Assembly (NCBI GenBank): GCA_905235065.1
Contig: CAJOJR010000014.1
Span: 1 to 50,513, forward strand
From: an uncultured Bacilli bacterium
GTDB lineage: Bacteria > Bacillota_I > Bacilli_A > RF39 > UBA660
Reading direction: 5' to 3'
DNA length: 50,513 bases
Shown: positions 9,296 through 19,257 of the stretch, in pieces
How positions within the stretch are numbered: the first letter of the stretch is position 1
How the letters are laid out: every line of letters begins with the position of its first letter
Made by a program: the position numbers and the translations under genes
Notes under the pieces: model-generated
Seen by the model: only the letters and a program-made list of their open reading frames with translations
Databases searched by the model: none
Told to the model about the DNA's origin: nothing

Positions 9296-10292
9296 AAGAA
9301 TAATAACATCTAAAGAGTTATCAACTGATAGTTACGAAAAGACAATCAGACCTATAACGTTTGATGAATATATTGGTCAAGAAGAAGTTAAAAATAATAT
9401 GATGGTTTTTGTTAAAGCGGCTAAAATGAGAGAACAAGTATTAGACCATGTACTTTTGTATGGACCTCCAGGATTGGGTAAAACCACTCTTGCTCATATA
9501 ATTGCAAATGAGTTAGGGACAAGCATTAAAACGGCAAGTGGACCAACAATTGAAAAAAGTGGAGATTTAGCAGCAATATTATCTACGCTTGAACCTAATG
9601 ATGTTTTATTTATAGATGAAATACATAGAATACCAAAATATATTGAAGAGATACTTTATAGTGCAATGGAAGATTTTAAATTAGATATTATTGTTGGAAG
9701 TGATGGGGGAACAAGAAATATTAATATAGATCTTCCACCATTCACTTTAGTTGGAGCGACAACAAGAGCAGGTGATTTATCTTCACCATTAAGGGATAGA
9801 TTTGGTATTGTTTGTAAACTTAATTATTATACTGAAGAAGAACTTACTAAAATAGTACAAAGAACAGCCAAAGTTTTAAATTTGGAAATTGAAAAAGATG
9901 CTGCATTAGAAATAGCAAGAAGAAGTAGAAAAACTCCTAGAGTAGCCAATAGATTGTTGAAAAGAATAGCTGACTTTGCATTAGTTGAAGGTGAAGGAAT
10001 AATAACAAAGGAAATAGCTAAAAGGTCTCTTGATAAACTATCAGTAGATTCGTTAGGGCTTGACCAAACAGATATTGAATATTTAAAATCGATAATAGAA
10101 AAATTTAATGGAGGCCCAGTTGGAATCGAAAGTATAGCATCGACTATAGGCGAAGAGGTAACAACAATTGAAGATGTTATTGAACCGTTTTTACTTCAAG
10201 AAGGATATATTAAAAGAACTTCTCGTGGTAGACAAGTGACTGAAAAAACTTACAAATATTTTAAAATAGAAAAGAATTTGGAACTATTTTAA
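9285..10292 (+). CDS. ruvB: Holliday junction DNA helicase RuvB
   Basis: [64 protein letters not shown]. Confidence 0.98.
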   Translation: MEDERIITSKELSTDSYEKTIRPITFDEYIGQEEVKNNMMVFVKAAKMREQVLDHVLLYGPPGLGKTTLAHIIANELGTSIKTASGPTIEKSGDLAAILSTLEPNDVLFIDEIHRIPKYIEEILYSAMEDFKLDIIVGSDGGTRNINIDLPPFTLVGATTRAGDLSSPLRDRFGIVCKLNYYTEEELTKIVQRTAKVLNLEIEKDAALEIARRSRKTPRVANRLLKRIADFALVEGEGIITKEIAKRSLDKLSVDSLGLDQTDIEYLKSIIEKFNGGPVGIESIASTIGEEVTTIEDVIEPFLLQEGYIKRTSRGRQVTEKTYKYFKIEKNLELF

Positions 10293-10320
10293 AAAGGAAC
10301 TATTTGAATAGTTCCTTTTT
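10291..10320. terminator. Bidirectional terminator between convergent ruvB and lipoprotein gene
   Basis: AAAAAGGAACTATT-TGA-ATAGTTCCTTTTT. Confidence 0.88.
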
Positions 10321-11163
10321 AAATTCATCAATTATATTATTCATCAAGCTTATATAAGTTGATCCGTTAGTTCTTTGCTCAGATGTTATCGTTGTGAATG
10401 GGTCTATTTCGATTTTATTTAGTTTATTATCATTTATAAAATTATTTGTTGAATCAGTTAATGTTTCCCCTTTAAGAGAGTAAATATATTTTATTTCCCC
10501 CTTCGAAATAAGTCTTCTTGCTTCAGATAATCCTTTATCTAAAGATTCATTACTTGGATCAATCGATATAACATTAATTCCATATTTTGATAAATAGTTG
10601 AATGCATCAGTAGTAACAAGTAAAGTTTTGTAATTTCCGTTTTTACTTAAGTTATAAATATCAACATCAATTATTGAAATGCTTTCTTTTAATTTTTGAT
10701 AATTTTTCTCAATGCTTGATTTTACAGTTGTGCTATCTTCATAATCTATTAGAGTACTCTTAATATTTCTACATACCATTAAATAATTTGATGGATCTAG
10801 CCATAATTCTTCAATACTTTTTGTATAACTCATTCCTCTCATGGCATCCACTATTTCAATCTTATTATTTTTATTTAATAGATCTCTAGCTATTAATCCT
10901 TCTTGACTAAGTCCATTATAAACAAATTTGGTACTTCTAGAATAATTGTTTAATAGTTTATCTGTCAATTTAAAATTTTTATAGTTGGAACCATCTGGAT
11001 AAATGCTAGTAACTTTAATGTTTTCTCCATAAATTAATTCGGTTGCATATTCTATTGGATAAATAGTTGCATATATATGTTCATCGTTGAAATTATCAGT
11101 ATTTAAACAAGCACTCAGAATAAAGCAACAACATATTAACAATATTAATTTAATTTTTTTCAT
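10300..11163 (-). CDS. ZnuA/TroA-like metal ABC transporter substrate-binding lipoprotein (divergent)
   Basis: Lipobox [37 protein letters not shown]...[42 protein letters not shown] resemble the TroA/ZnuA fold. Confidence 0.75.
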   Translation of the reverse strand: MKKIKLILLICCCFILSACLNTDNFNDEHIYATIYPIEYATELIYGENIKVTSIYPDGSNYKNFKLTDKLLNNYSRSTKFVYNGLSQEGLIARDLLNKNNKIEIVDAMRGMSYTKSIEELWLDPSNYLMVCRNIKSTLIDYEDSTTVKSSIEKNYQKLKESISIIDVDIYNLSKNGNYKTLLVTTDAFNYLSKYGINVISIDPSNESLDKGLSEARRLISKGEIKYIYSLKGETLTDSTNNFINDNKLNKIEIDPFTTITSEQRTNGSTYISLMNNIIDEFKKELFK

Positions 11164-11384
11164 TTTTCCTCCTTTAATGGAACTGGATCATATCCATACC
11201 CTCCGAAAGGGTTACATCTAATTATACGCTTAATACCTAGCCATAATCCTTTTATAATTCCAAATCTATTAATAGATATTTCCATATATTCCGAACATGT
11301 TGGGGTATATCTACATTTAATATGTGAAGATAACGGGATTTTTCTATAAAAATGTATTAAACTAATAATAAACTTTTTCATCAA
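11160..11384 (-). CDS. yidD: Membrane protein insertion efficiency factor YidD
   Basis: [60 protein letters not shown]. Confidence 0.96.
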   Translation of the reverse strand: MMKKFIISLIHFYRKIPLSSHIKCRYTPTCSEYMEISINRFGIIKGLWLGIKRIIRCNPFGGYGYDPVPLKEEK

Positions 11385-11509
11385 TATAATTATACAATAA
11401 AAATATTAAATGTTGTAGTATAATTAAATACATTTATGTAAATATAGCACTAGAATGATATAAATATTTTTGTTATAATAATTATATGCAAGTCTAAAAG
11501 AGGTGACTT

Positions 11510-12154
11510 ATGAATTTATTAAAAGAATATGGTATTGAATTTGAAGGAGAGAGTTTAATTAACAAAGCTTTAACGCATACTTCGTACGCCAATGAAAATG
11601 ATGTTGAATCATATGAACGATTGGAGTTTTTGGGTGATGCAGTACTTGAACTTGTATCAAGCGATTACTTTTATAGAAAGACTCATTTACCAGAAGGAGA
11701 AATGAGTAGGTTAAGAAGTTTATATGTGTGTGAAAATGCTTTATTTGAATATGCTAGTAAGATTAATTTAAGTAGTTATATAAAATTGGGTAATGGAATA
11801 AAAGAACCTAATAAAACTGTTATAGCTGATGTTTTTGAAGCTGTAATTGGTGTTATTTTTTTAGAACACGGCTTAAACAAAGTTAGAGAGTTGTTTAATA
11901 AATTAATAGTCCCATATATAGAAAATGAAGCAGACTTCTTAAAGGATTATAAATCTATGCTGCAAGAGCAAGTTCAAACAGAAAAAAAATCATTAAAATA
12001 TAAAGTTGTAGATGAAAGTGGCCCTGCACATGCTAAAGTATTTAAAGTGGCTGTTTCAATAGGCGGAATAGTTTATGGAATTGGTGTGGGTAATAGTAAA
12101 AAAGAGGCAGAGCAAAATGCTGCTAAAGATGCTTTTTCTAAACAAGCAAAGTAG
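11510..12154 (+). CDS. rnc: Ribonuclease III
   Basis: YERLEFLGDAVLELVSSDY signature; dsRBD at C-terminus; followed by smc as in Firmicutes. Confidence 0.97.
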   Translation: MNLLKEYGIEFEGESLINKALTHTSYANENDVESYERLEFLGDAVLELVSSDYFYRKTHLPEGEMSRLRSLYVCENALFEYASKINLSSYIKLGNGIKEPNKTVIADVFEAVIGVIFLEHGLNKVRELFNKLIVPYIENEADFLKDYKSMLQEQVQTEKKSLKYKVVDESGPAHAKVFKVAVSIGGIVYGIGVGNSKKEAEQNAAKDAFSKQAK

Positions 12155-12162
12155 GTATTATT

Positions 12163-13038
12163 ATGTATATAAAAGAAATAAAAATTAATTCATTTAAGTC
12201 ATTTGCAGATAAAATTAATATTAATCTTGATAGTAATTTTACTGGAATAGTGGGTCCAAATGGATCTGGTAAAAGTAATATTGTTGATGCTATAAAATGG
12301 GTATTGGGTGAACAATCTGTAAAAACTTTAAGAGCATCTTCAGGTATGAGCGATGTTATTTTCAGTGGATCTAAAAGCAGAAACCCATCAAATACTGCTT
12401 CTGTTTCAATAACATTCGATAATAGTGATAATAGTTTACCAAGTAACTATAATGAAGTTACTATTAGAAGAGTGGTATCAAGAAGTGGTGAAAATGAGTA
12501 TTATTTGAATAATGAAAAATGCAGATTAAAAGATATAAATGATTTACTTGTAGATTCTTTTTCTTCAAGAGAATCATTTAACATAATTCCTCAAAATAAA
12601 ATAGAAGAGATTCTATCAGATAAGCCCGAAGAAAGAAGAGTAATATTCGAAGAAGCAGCAGGAGTATTAAAGTACAAAAGAAGAAAAGAAGAAGCATTAA
12701 AAAAACTTTCAAGAACTCATGAAAATGTTGACAGAATTAATATGATTATAGATGAATTAAGCACTCAAATTGAACCATTAGAGTCTGCTAGTAAAAAAGC
12801 TATTATTTATAAAGAAAATAAAGAAAAACTTGAAAGCGTTGATATTGCTTTAATGGTTAAAGATATAACTAATTTTAATGAAACATTAAAAATTAAAGAG
12901 GCAGATAAGGAAAAGTATACATTAGAATTGGCTGAGTCATCCAAATTATCAATTAAGAAGGATGCAGAAATTGAAAAATTAAAACTAGAAGGTATAAAGT
13001 TTGAGGAATTGATTTCAAGTTTAAGAGATGAGCATTAA
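12163..13038 (+). CDS. smc: Chromosome segregation protein SMC, N-terminal fragment (frame broken at about 13035)
   Basis: MYIKEIKINSFKSFADKININLDSNFTGIVGPNGSGKSNIVDAIKWVLGEQSVKTLR. Confidence 0.95.
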   Translation: MYIKEIKINSFKSFADKININLDSNFTGIVGPNGSGKSNIVDAIKWVLGEQSVKTLRASSGMSDVIFSGSKSRNPSNTASVSITFDNSDNSLPSNYNEVTIRRVVSRSGENEYYLNNEKCRLKDINDLLVDSFSSRESFNIIPQNKIEEILSDKPEERRVIFEEAAGVLKYKRRKEEALKKLSRTHENVDRINMIIDELSTQIEPLESASKKAIIYKENKEKLESVDIALMVKDITNFNETLKIKEADKEKYTLELAESSKLSIKKDAEIEKLKLEGIKFEELISSLRDEH

Positions 13039-13373
13039 AGTCTAAAGAAACTTTATCAGAATTATTATCTAAAAAGGAACTTGCTATTGAGAGAAGTAAA
13101 TATGATAAAGATAGTAATGAAGTAAAGAATAGACGTATATCTCTTAAAGAAGAAGAATTAAAAATTTCAAATGAAATAGATTTCTTAAAAGGTGAAATTG
13201 AAACTAATAAAGAACTAGGAAAAGAAAAATTTGAAGAATTAAATAAATATAATAATTTTTTAGAAAGTGAAAATAAAAAATTAACTTTAAAAAACTTTGA
13301 ATTTAATAATTTTAAAAGAAAAGAATTAGAAATATCTTCTAAAATAGAATTACTAAATTCAAATATAGAGAAT

Positions 13374-15098
13374 ATGTCAAAACTTCCATATGCAGTAAAA
13401 TCAGTTTTAGATAATCCAGCATTAAATGGTATATGTGATGTAATAGGTAATGTAGTTAACTCCAAAGAAGAATATTCAATCATGCTTGATACAGCATTAG
13501 GAACATCATCAAACTTTGTAGTTGTTGAAGATGAAAATTCAGCAAAAAAAGCAATAGAATACTTAAAAATAAATAATAAAGGAAGAGCAACTTTTTTTCC
13601 ACTTAATATAATTAAACCTAAAAGCGTTGAACCCGATATTTTATCTGTTGCTTCTTCATCGGATGGATACTTAGGTATAGCAAGTGATTTAATAGATTAT
13701 GATAAAAAATATTATAATATTATAAAAAATCAACTTGGAAATATATTAGTGGTTGATAATATTGATAATGCGTTGAAGTTAAGCAAAAAAATAAATCATA
13801 GATATAGAATAGTCACTTTATCTGGTGATTTACTACATGTAGGAGGTTCTTTAACCGGAGGAAGTTCTAAATATAATAATTCATATATAAATGATAAAAA
13901 TGAATTGGAAAAATTAAAAATATCTTTAAATAATATTTCCATTAAAATTAATGATATTCAAAAAGAAATAAATGAAATAGAAAATAACAAAAAAATATTG
14001 GAAGAAAAAATTCTAAATATTAATATTGATTTTGTTAAGTATAAAGAATTAATAACATCAAAAGAAGAATCATTAGAAAATTTAAAAGAAGAATTATCAA
14101 AAAAGAAAAATGAATTATCAGATTTAAATGATAAGTTAGATGAAGATAAAACCATAGAAAATATAATGGAAAAATATTATAAGGAAGAGAAAAAATGTAA
14201 TGATTTAGAACAAAGAATAGAATTAGAAACTTCAAAAAAACGTGATACAAATGATAGACTAAATGAAATTGAAAGTGAACTAAAAAAGCATAATACTTTA
14301 TATTCTTCTTCGCAAAATAAGATCAATGAATTAGATATAGAAATTGTTAAACTTAATATGTCACTTGATAACTTATTAAATCATTTAAGTGAAGAATATT
14401 CTTTAACATATGAAGGAGCTAAAAGTAAATATTCATTAGATATGGACGAGAGTGAGGCTAGAAAACTAGTTCATGATTTAAAAAAGATAATTAAGTCGAT
14501 AGGAAATGTAAATCTTGATAGTATTGAAGAATATGAGAGAGTTAATAAAAGATACACTTTCTTAAACGCACAAAAAGAAGACTTATTAAATAGTGAAAAA
14601 GATTTATTAAATATAATAAATGATATGGATAATGTGATGAAAGACAAATTTGCAGCATCTTTTAATAAAATAAACATTGAATTTTCTAAAGTATTTAAAA
14701 ACCTATTTGGAGGTGGAGAGGCTAGTCTTAAACTAACCGATCCAGATAATTTACTCGAAACTGGTATAGATATAATTGCAATTCCTCCAGGTAAAAATTT
14801 AAAGCCATTATCATTGCTTTCTGGTGGAGAAAAAACACTAACAGCGATTAGTTTATTATTTTCAATAATGAACTTAAAGAAAGTTCCATTTGTAATCTTA
14901 GATGAAGTAGAGTCTGCATTGGATGAAGTAAATGCTGAAAAATTTGGAGAGTATTTATCTAATTATAGAGGTAAGACTCAATTATTAATAATTACTCATA
15001 AGAAAAAAACAATGGAATATTTGGATTTATTATATGGTATAACAATGCAAGAGTCTGGGGTAAGTAAGTTAGTAAGTGTTAAATTAGAAAATATATAA
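13374..15098 (+). CDS. smc: SMC hinge to C-terminal ATPase half (frame open from 13035, continues the upstream ORF)
   Basis: Hinge GGSLTGGSSKYNNSY; LSLLSGGEKTLTAISLLFSIMNLKKVPFVILDEVESALDEVNAEKF. Confidence 0.95.
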   Translation: MSKLPYAVKSVLDNPALNGICDVIGNVVNSKEEYSIMLDTALGTSSNFVVVEDENSAKKAIEYLKINNKGRATFFPLNIIKPKSVEPDILSVASSSDGYLGIASDLIDYDKKYYNIIKNQLGNILVVDNIDNALKLSKKINHRYRIVTLSGDLLHVGGSLTGGSSKYNNSYINDKNELEKLKISLNNISIKINDIQKEINEIENNKKILEEKILNINIDFVKYKELITSKEESLENLKEELSKKKNELSDLNDKLDEDKTIENIMEKYYKEEKKCNDLEQRIELETSKKRDTNDRLNEIESELKKHNTLYSSSQNKINELDIEIVKLNMSLDNLLNHLSEEYSLTYEGAKSKYSLDMDESEARKLVHDLKKIIKSIGNVNLDSIEEYERVNKRYTFLNAQKEDLLNSEKDLLNIINDMDNVMKDKFAASFNKINIEFSKVFKNLFGGGEASLKLTDPDNLLETGIDIIAIPPGKNLKPLSLLSGGEKTLTAISLLFSIMNLKKVPFVILDEVESALDEVNAEKFGEYLSNYRGKTQLLIITHKKKTMEYLDLLYGITMQESGVSKLVSVKLENI

Positions 15099-15115
15099 TA
15101 TTTTCTAATTTTTTT
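15081..15115 (+). terminator. Terminator after smc
   Basis: AAATTAGAAAAT-ATATAAT-ATTTTCTAATTTTTTT. Confidence 0.85.
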
Positions 15116-15140
15116 GCATAAAAAAAGAGCGGAGCTCCTA

Positions 15141-15308
15141 TTATTCTATAATTTCTGGATATTCATCATTATAAATAATTTCTGGAGTAGGTTCGTCACT
15201 CTGTGTTCTATTTATTTTTTTATTAACAATACCAATAATTCCAAATATAAAGCAGCATATAAAAAGTAATCCCCATATTGTTAATCTAATAATATCTTTT
15301 GTTTTCAT
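15141..15308 (-). CDS. Small single-TM protein (55 aa), unlisted in ORF track
   Basis: MKTKDIIRLTIWGLLFICCFIFGIIGIVNKKINRTQSDEPTPEIIYNDEYPEIIE*; hydrophobic helix plus acidic tail. Confidence 0.5.
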   Translation of the reverse strand: MKTKDIIRLTIWGLLFICCFIFGIIGIVNKKINRTQSDEPTPEIIYNDEYPEIIE

Positions 15309-15365
15309 TCTTTTCACCCTAATACAATTATAATAAATAAAAAGTTAAAATTCAATAAAAAAGAG

Positions 15366-15902
15366 CTAAATTGCTCTCATATTATCTTTGTTTGTGTTAT
15401 CAATTTTATCAACAAATAATATTCCATTTAAATGATCTATTTCATGCTGAAAAGCAACTGCCATTTCTTCTCTTACTCTAATTGAAGTTCTATTACCGTT
15501 TAAATCATCATATTCGACTGTAACTCTTGCATATCTAGGTACTATTCCCTCGACAGCTCTATTAACTGATAAGCATCCTTCTCCTTCTTCAACATATATT
15601 TTTTCTTCTGAATTAGATATGATATCAGGGTTTATTACAGTATGTTCCTCAAACGTTCCATCATCGTTTTTATATGAAATTACAAATATTCTTTTTAATA
15701 TTCCAAGTTGAGGAAACGCAAGTCCCATTCCAGCTCTTATGTTATTTTTTTCGGCATATTCTTCATCTTGACTAAGTCTTAAGTATTCAATCATATCGTT
15801 AATTAAATCTTTGGTTTCTTTGTCTAACGGAAAGGAAACTTTATTGCTTATTTTTCTTAATATTTTATTTTTTTCATCAAGGATTTGTGATTCCTTTAAC
15901 AT
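15366..15902 (-). CDS. def: Peptide deformylase
   Basis: GMGLAFPQLG, EGEGCLSV, QHEIDHLNGILFVD motifs; internal ATG (MLKESQIL) preceded by AGAAGGGG preferred to ORF-track start 15953. Confidence 0.96.
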   Translation of the reverse strand: MLKESQILDEKNKILRKISNKVSFPLDKETKDLINDMIEYLRLSQDEEYAEKNNIRAGMGLAFPQLGILKRIFVISYKNDDGTFEEHTVINPDIISNSEEKIYVEEGEGCLSVNRAVEGIVPRYARVTVEYDDLNGNRTSIRVREEMAVAFQHEIDHLNGILFVDKIDNTNKDNMRAI

Positions 15903-15967
15903 AATACCCCTTCTTTCGGCAAATATTTTATCAAAAAAGGAATATTTTTTCAAGTATTATGTATAAC

Positions 15968-16000
15968 AAAAAAAGAAAGAAGTTTTTCTTTCTTTTTTTA
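15968..16000. terminator. A/T-flanked hairpin between the YjcZ-like gene and def
   Basis: AAAAAAAGAAAGAAGTTTTTCTTTCTTTTTTT. Confidence 0.75.
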
Positions 16001-16192
16001 TCTTTCATTACCATTTAAAAATCCTGCTCCAAAAACTACAACAAGAAGTATAAATAGTACTAATATGATAGCAGCTCCATATCCAAAGCCATAACCGCCA
16101 CCACCATAATATGGCATAGCGTTATAGCATCCACCATAAGAGTAAGCATATGGATTTACACCATATCCGCTTGTGTATCCATAATAATTCAT
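15998..16192 (-). CDS. YjcZ-like small Gly/Tyr-rich membrane protein
   Basis: MNYYGYTSGYGVNPYAYSYGG...GYGFGYGAAIILVLFILLVVVFGAGF; TM segment resembles the YjcZ small-protein family. Confidence 0.65.
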   Translation of the reverse strand: MNYYGYTSGYGVNPYAYSYGGCYNAMPYYGGGGYGFGYGAAIILVLFILLVVVFGAGFLNGNER

Positions 16193-16312
16193 AAGTTACC
16201 TCCTTTTACTACCTATAATTTTATATGACAAATGAAGTAAATTTGACATACTTTTTACCTAAATATATTAAATATTTTATATAATTATGATAAAATATTA
16301 AAAGAGGTAAAT

Positions 16313-17482
16313 ATGAAAAAACAAAAGCTAATAAAATATATGGATAAACCACTTTTACTTATGATGATTTTGTTTAGTTCTATTGGAATACTTTTGGTGC
16401 TGTCTGCTTCTTCAGTTGCAGCAGTAGTGAGATATAATGTAGGACCGTATTATTTTTTCTTGAGGCAATTACTTTTTGTTGTAGTATCATTTTTACTTGG
16501 ATTTTTTGTTATCATAAAGATAGATATAAATAAATATAAAGGTATAGTTAAAATATTATTAGTTGCTTTATTAATTGTCCTTGCTAGTCTTTTGTTTTAT
16601 GGGACAATTGTTAATAGTGCAAAAAGTTGGTTTAAAATTGGTGCTTTTTCACTTCAACCAAGTGAATTTGCTAAATTAATATTAGTTTTATATATGGGAA
16701 TATTTTTTGCAGATTATGTAAAAGAAGGAACAAATCAAAATAAAATATGGTTGTTTTTAACTATATGCGGAGTTATTTTTCTATTAGTAGCAGCTCAACC
16801 AGATCTTGGAACTGCGATAATAATAGCTGGGATAGTCTTTTTAACTTTTATTTCTATTCCAATGAAAAAAAATAATTTAATATCAATTTTAAAACTAGTT
16901 GCAGGAGCTGGAATAGTTATTATAGCTTTATTCTTGACTTTTTCTTCATCTATTTTAACAGAAAGACAAAGAAGTAGATTTGAATTTAGAGCGCCTTGTA
17001 GTAGATACACAAAGGATACAGGATATCAAGTTTGTAATGGTTTCATTGCAATACATAATGGTGGATTATTTGGTATGGGAATAGGGAAGTCAACTCAAAA
17101 ATATTTATATTTACCAGAAGCACATACAGACTTCGTTTTTACCATCTTAGTCGAGGAATTAGGTGTTATAGCTGGTTTATTAATCCTTGTTGGCTATGCA
17201 TATATAATATTTAGAATAATTAAAATATCAAAGCAGTGCTACAATCTTAGAAACTCGATTATTTGTTATGGAATCGCAATGATTTTCTTAATGCATATAT
17301 TAATAAATTTTATGGGAGTGCTTGCATTAATGCCTTTAACTGGTGTTCCGTTACCACTACTTAGTTATGGAGGATCATTTACTTTAACAAGTATCATAAG
17401 TTTATTTATAGTACAAAGAATTGCTATTGAGAATAATATGACTAAAAAAAGATTAGAAATAACAAAAATAGTTGGAAAATAA
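16313..17482 (+). CDS. ftsW: FtsW/RodA/SpoVE family peptidoglycan polymerase
   Basis: SAKSWFKIGAFSLQPSEFAKL, GGLFGMGIGKSTQKYLYLPEAHTDFVFTILVEELG, GVPLPLLSYGGS. Confidence 0.88.
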   Translation: MKKQKLIKYMDKPLLLMMILFSSIGILLVLSASSVAAVVRYNVGPYYFFLRQLLFVVVSFLLGFFVIIKIDINKYKGIVKILLVALLIVLASLLFYGTIVNSAKSWFKIGAFSLQPSEFAKLILVLYMGIFFADYVKEGTNQNKIWLFLTICGVIFLLVAAQPDLGTAIIIAGIVFLTFISIPMKKNNLISILKLVAGAGIVIIALFLTFSSSILTERQRSRFEFRAPCSRYTKDTGYQVCNGFIAIHNGGLFGMGIGKSTQKYLYLPEAHTDFVFTILVEELGVIAGLLILVGYAYIIFRIIKISKQCYNLRNSIICYGIAMIFLMHILINFMGVLALMPLTGVPLPLLSYGGSFTLTSIISLFIVQRIAIENNMTKKRLEITKIVGK

Positions 17483-17532
17483 TAATAAAATAGTATATAA
17501 TATGGTTTATGGAAAAGAAGGAGAGATAATAT

Positions 17533-18792
17533 ATGAAAAAAAACTATACTGTTAAACTAGACGGAAAAGAATGGGAAAGTATTTTAGACCATGCATTTAA
17601 ACATGTTTCTAAAGAAGTAAACGTTGATGGTTTTAGAAAGGGACAAGTTCCAAGAGATATTTATATTAAAAAATTTGGAGTAGCACATTTATATGATCAT
17701 GCAATTGATGATGCACTACCTTTGATGCTTGATAAATTACTTGAAGATCCTGAAACATTAAGACCTGCTTGTACTCCACAAGTGAATTTAAAATCAATTG
17801 ATGACAAATCAATTGAAGTGGAATTTACTATTATAAGTATGCCTGAAGTTAAACTTGGTAAGTACAAAAATAGTGATTTAAACATTAAGAAAAAGGAAGT
17901 AAAAGTTACCAAAGAAGAAACTAATCATGAAATAGAACATTTAAAAGAACAATTTGCTGAACTTAAATCAACCGACCAAAAAATTAAAGAAGGAAACATC
18001 GCAGTAATTGATTTTGAAGGATTTAAAGATGGAGTTGCTTTTGATGGTGGGAAAGGTGAGAATCATTCACTAACTATAGGTAGCCATACTTTTATTCCTG
18101 GCTTTGAAGAGGGATTAGTTGGTCTTAAAAAAGGCGATGAAAAAGATCTAGAACTTACATTTCCGGAGAATTATCATGTAGATGATTTAAAAGGTCAAAA
18201 AGTAGTGTTTAAAGTAAAAGTAAATGATGTAAAGGAAAGAATAGTTCCAGAACTTAATGATGACTTCTTTAAAGATCTTGGAATGGAAGGCATCAATACA
18301 AAAGAGTCTTTAGAAGAAGAAATAAAGAAAAATCTTGAAGTAAATAAGGAAAGACAAATAGAAGAAGAATATATTTTAGAATGCTTAGATAAAGTAATGG
18401 AAAATGCTAAATATGAAATTGATGAAGAAATAATCAACGATGAAGCCGAAAGAATTTATCATGAATTTTCTGAAAGATTATCAATGCAAGGCATGGATAT
18501 TAATCAATATTTAAAAATAACTAACTCAACGAAAGAAGCGTTAGTTGAGCAAATGAAACCAGAAGCTAAGAAAAGAGTTAGCTATAGATTAGTTGTTGAT
18601 GCAGTTGCTGAAAAAGAAGGCATTAAAGTAACAAAAGAAGAATTAGAAAAAGAAATAACAAATATGATTGAAAGATATGGAATTACTAAAGAAGAATTAA
18701 TTAAAAATGTTGGTAGTGAAGAAGCTATTGAATATGATATGAGAATGAAAAGTCTAGAAGTAATAACTGGAATAAAAAAAGAAGAAAAATAA
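17533..18792 (+). CDS. tig: Trigger factor
   Basis: VDGFRKGQVPRDIYIKKFG, PPIase-like IDFEGFKDGVAFDGGKGENHSLTIGSHTFIPGFEEGLVG. Confidence 0.96.
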   Translation: MKKNYTVKLDGKEWESILDHAFKHVSKEVNVDGFRKGQVPRDIYIKKFGVAHLYDHAIDDALPLMLDKLLEDPETLRPACTPQVNLKSIDDKSIEVEFTIISMPEVKLGKYKNSDLNIKKKEVKVTKEETNHEIEHLKEQFAELKSTDQKIKEGNIAVIDFEGFKDGVAFDGGKGENHSLTIGSHTFIPGFEEGLVGLKKGDEKDLELTFPENYHVDDLKGQKVVFKVKVNDVKERIVPELNDDFFKDLGMEGINTKESLEEEIKKNLEVNKERQIEEEYILECLDKVMENAKYEIDEEIINDEAERIYHEFSERLSMQGMDINQYLKITNSTKEALVEQMKPEAKKRVSYRLVVDAVAEKEGIKVTKEELEKEITNMIERYGITKEELIKNVGSEEAIEYDMRMKSLEVITGIKKEEK

Positions 18793-18810
18793 TGTTTTTT
18801 AAGAGGGTTT

Positions 18811-19227
18811 ATGGAGGAAAATAAAGAAATATATTTAGCAAGTGCATGTAAGTTATTTGATGGTTTAATTGCTAAAAAATTAGAAATGTATGATGAAAAA
18901 ATCATTGTTAGAAAAGAATCTTCAAAGGTTTATAAGGAAATAATAACTGGAATAGAATTTAGAATATATCCTAAATCAATTTTTAATGTAAATGATAAAG
19001 AAGTTTATATTATCCCTAACAAAAGAATAGATGAAACTAAAGAAGGATATGATTTAATAAGAAGATATTATGAAGAAAAAAATGAATGTAATATATTTCA
19101 TATGCTTAATTGGTTTAATATGAGTGAAGTTGATAGATATAAGGATTATATTAAAAGATTTGAAGCAAATAATTTTGATTATGAAACTATAAATAATGAA
19201 TTAGTTAGAAGAAAAATGAAGAAATAA
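18811..19227 (+). CDS. Conserved hypothetical protein
   Basis: 138-aa ORF with good spacing downstream of tig, followed by a terminator. Confidence 0.7.
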   Translation: MEENKEIYLASACKLFDGLIAKKLEMYDEKIIVRKESSKVYKEIITGIEFRIYPKSIFNVNDKEVYIIPNKRIDETKEGYDLIRRYYEEKNECNIFHMLNWFNMSEVDRYKDYIKRFEANNFDYETINNELVRRKMKK

Positions 19228-19257
19228 AAAAGGAATTATAATTAATTCCTTTTTTTA
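19226..19257. terminator. Bidirectional terminator between convergent genes
   Basis: AAAAAAGGAATTATAATTAATTCCTTTTTTT. Confidence 0.85.

Noticed and set aside
13030-13040. Programmed -1 frameshift in smc
   Set aside because: No X XXY YYZ slippery heptamer or downstream pseudoknot seen, and SMC is not known to use frameshifting; a missing T is simpler.
16970-17030. FtsW insert with two Cys (FRAPCSRYTKDTGYQVCNGF) as a novel redox switch
   Set aside because: It lies in the variable extracellular loop before the conserved GYQ segment; two Cys alone is weak evidence.
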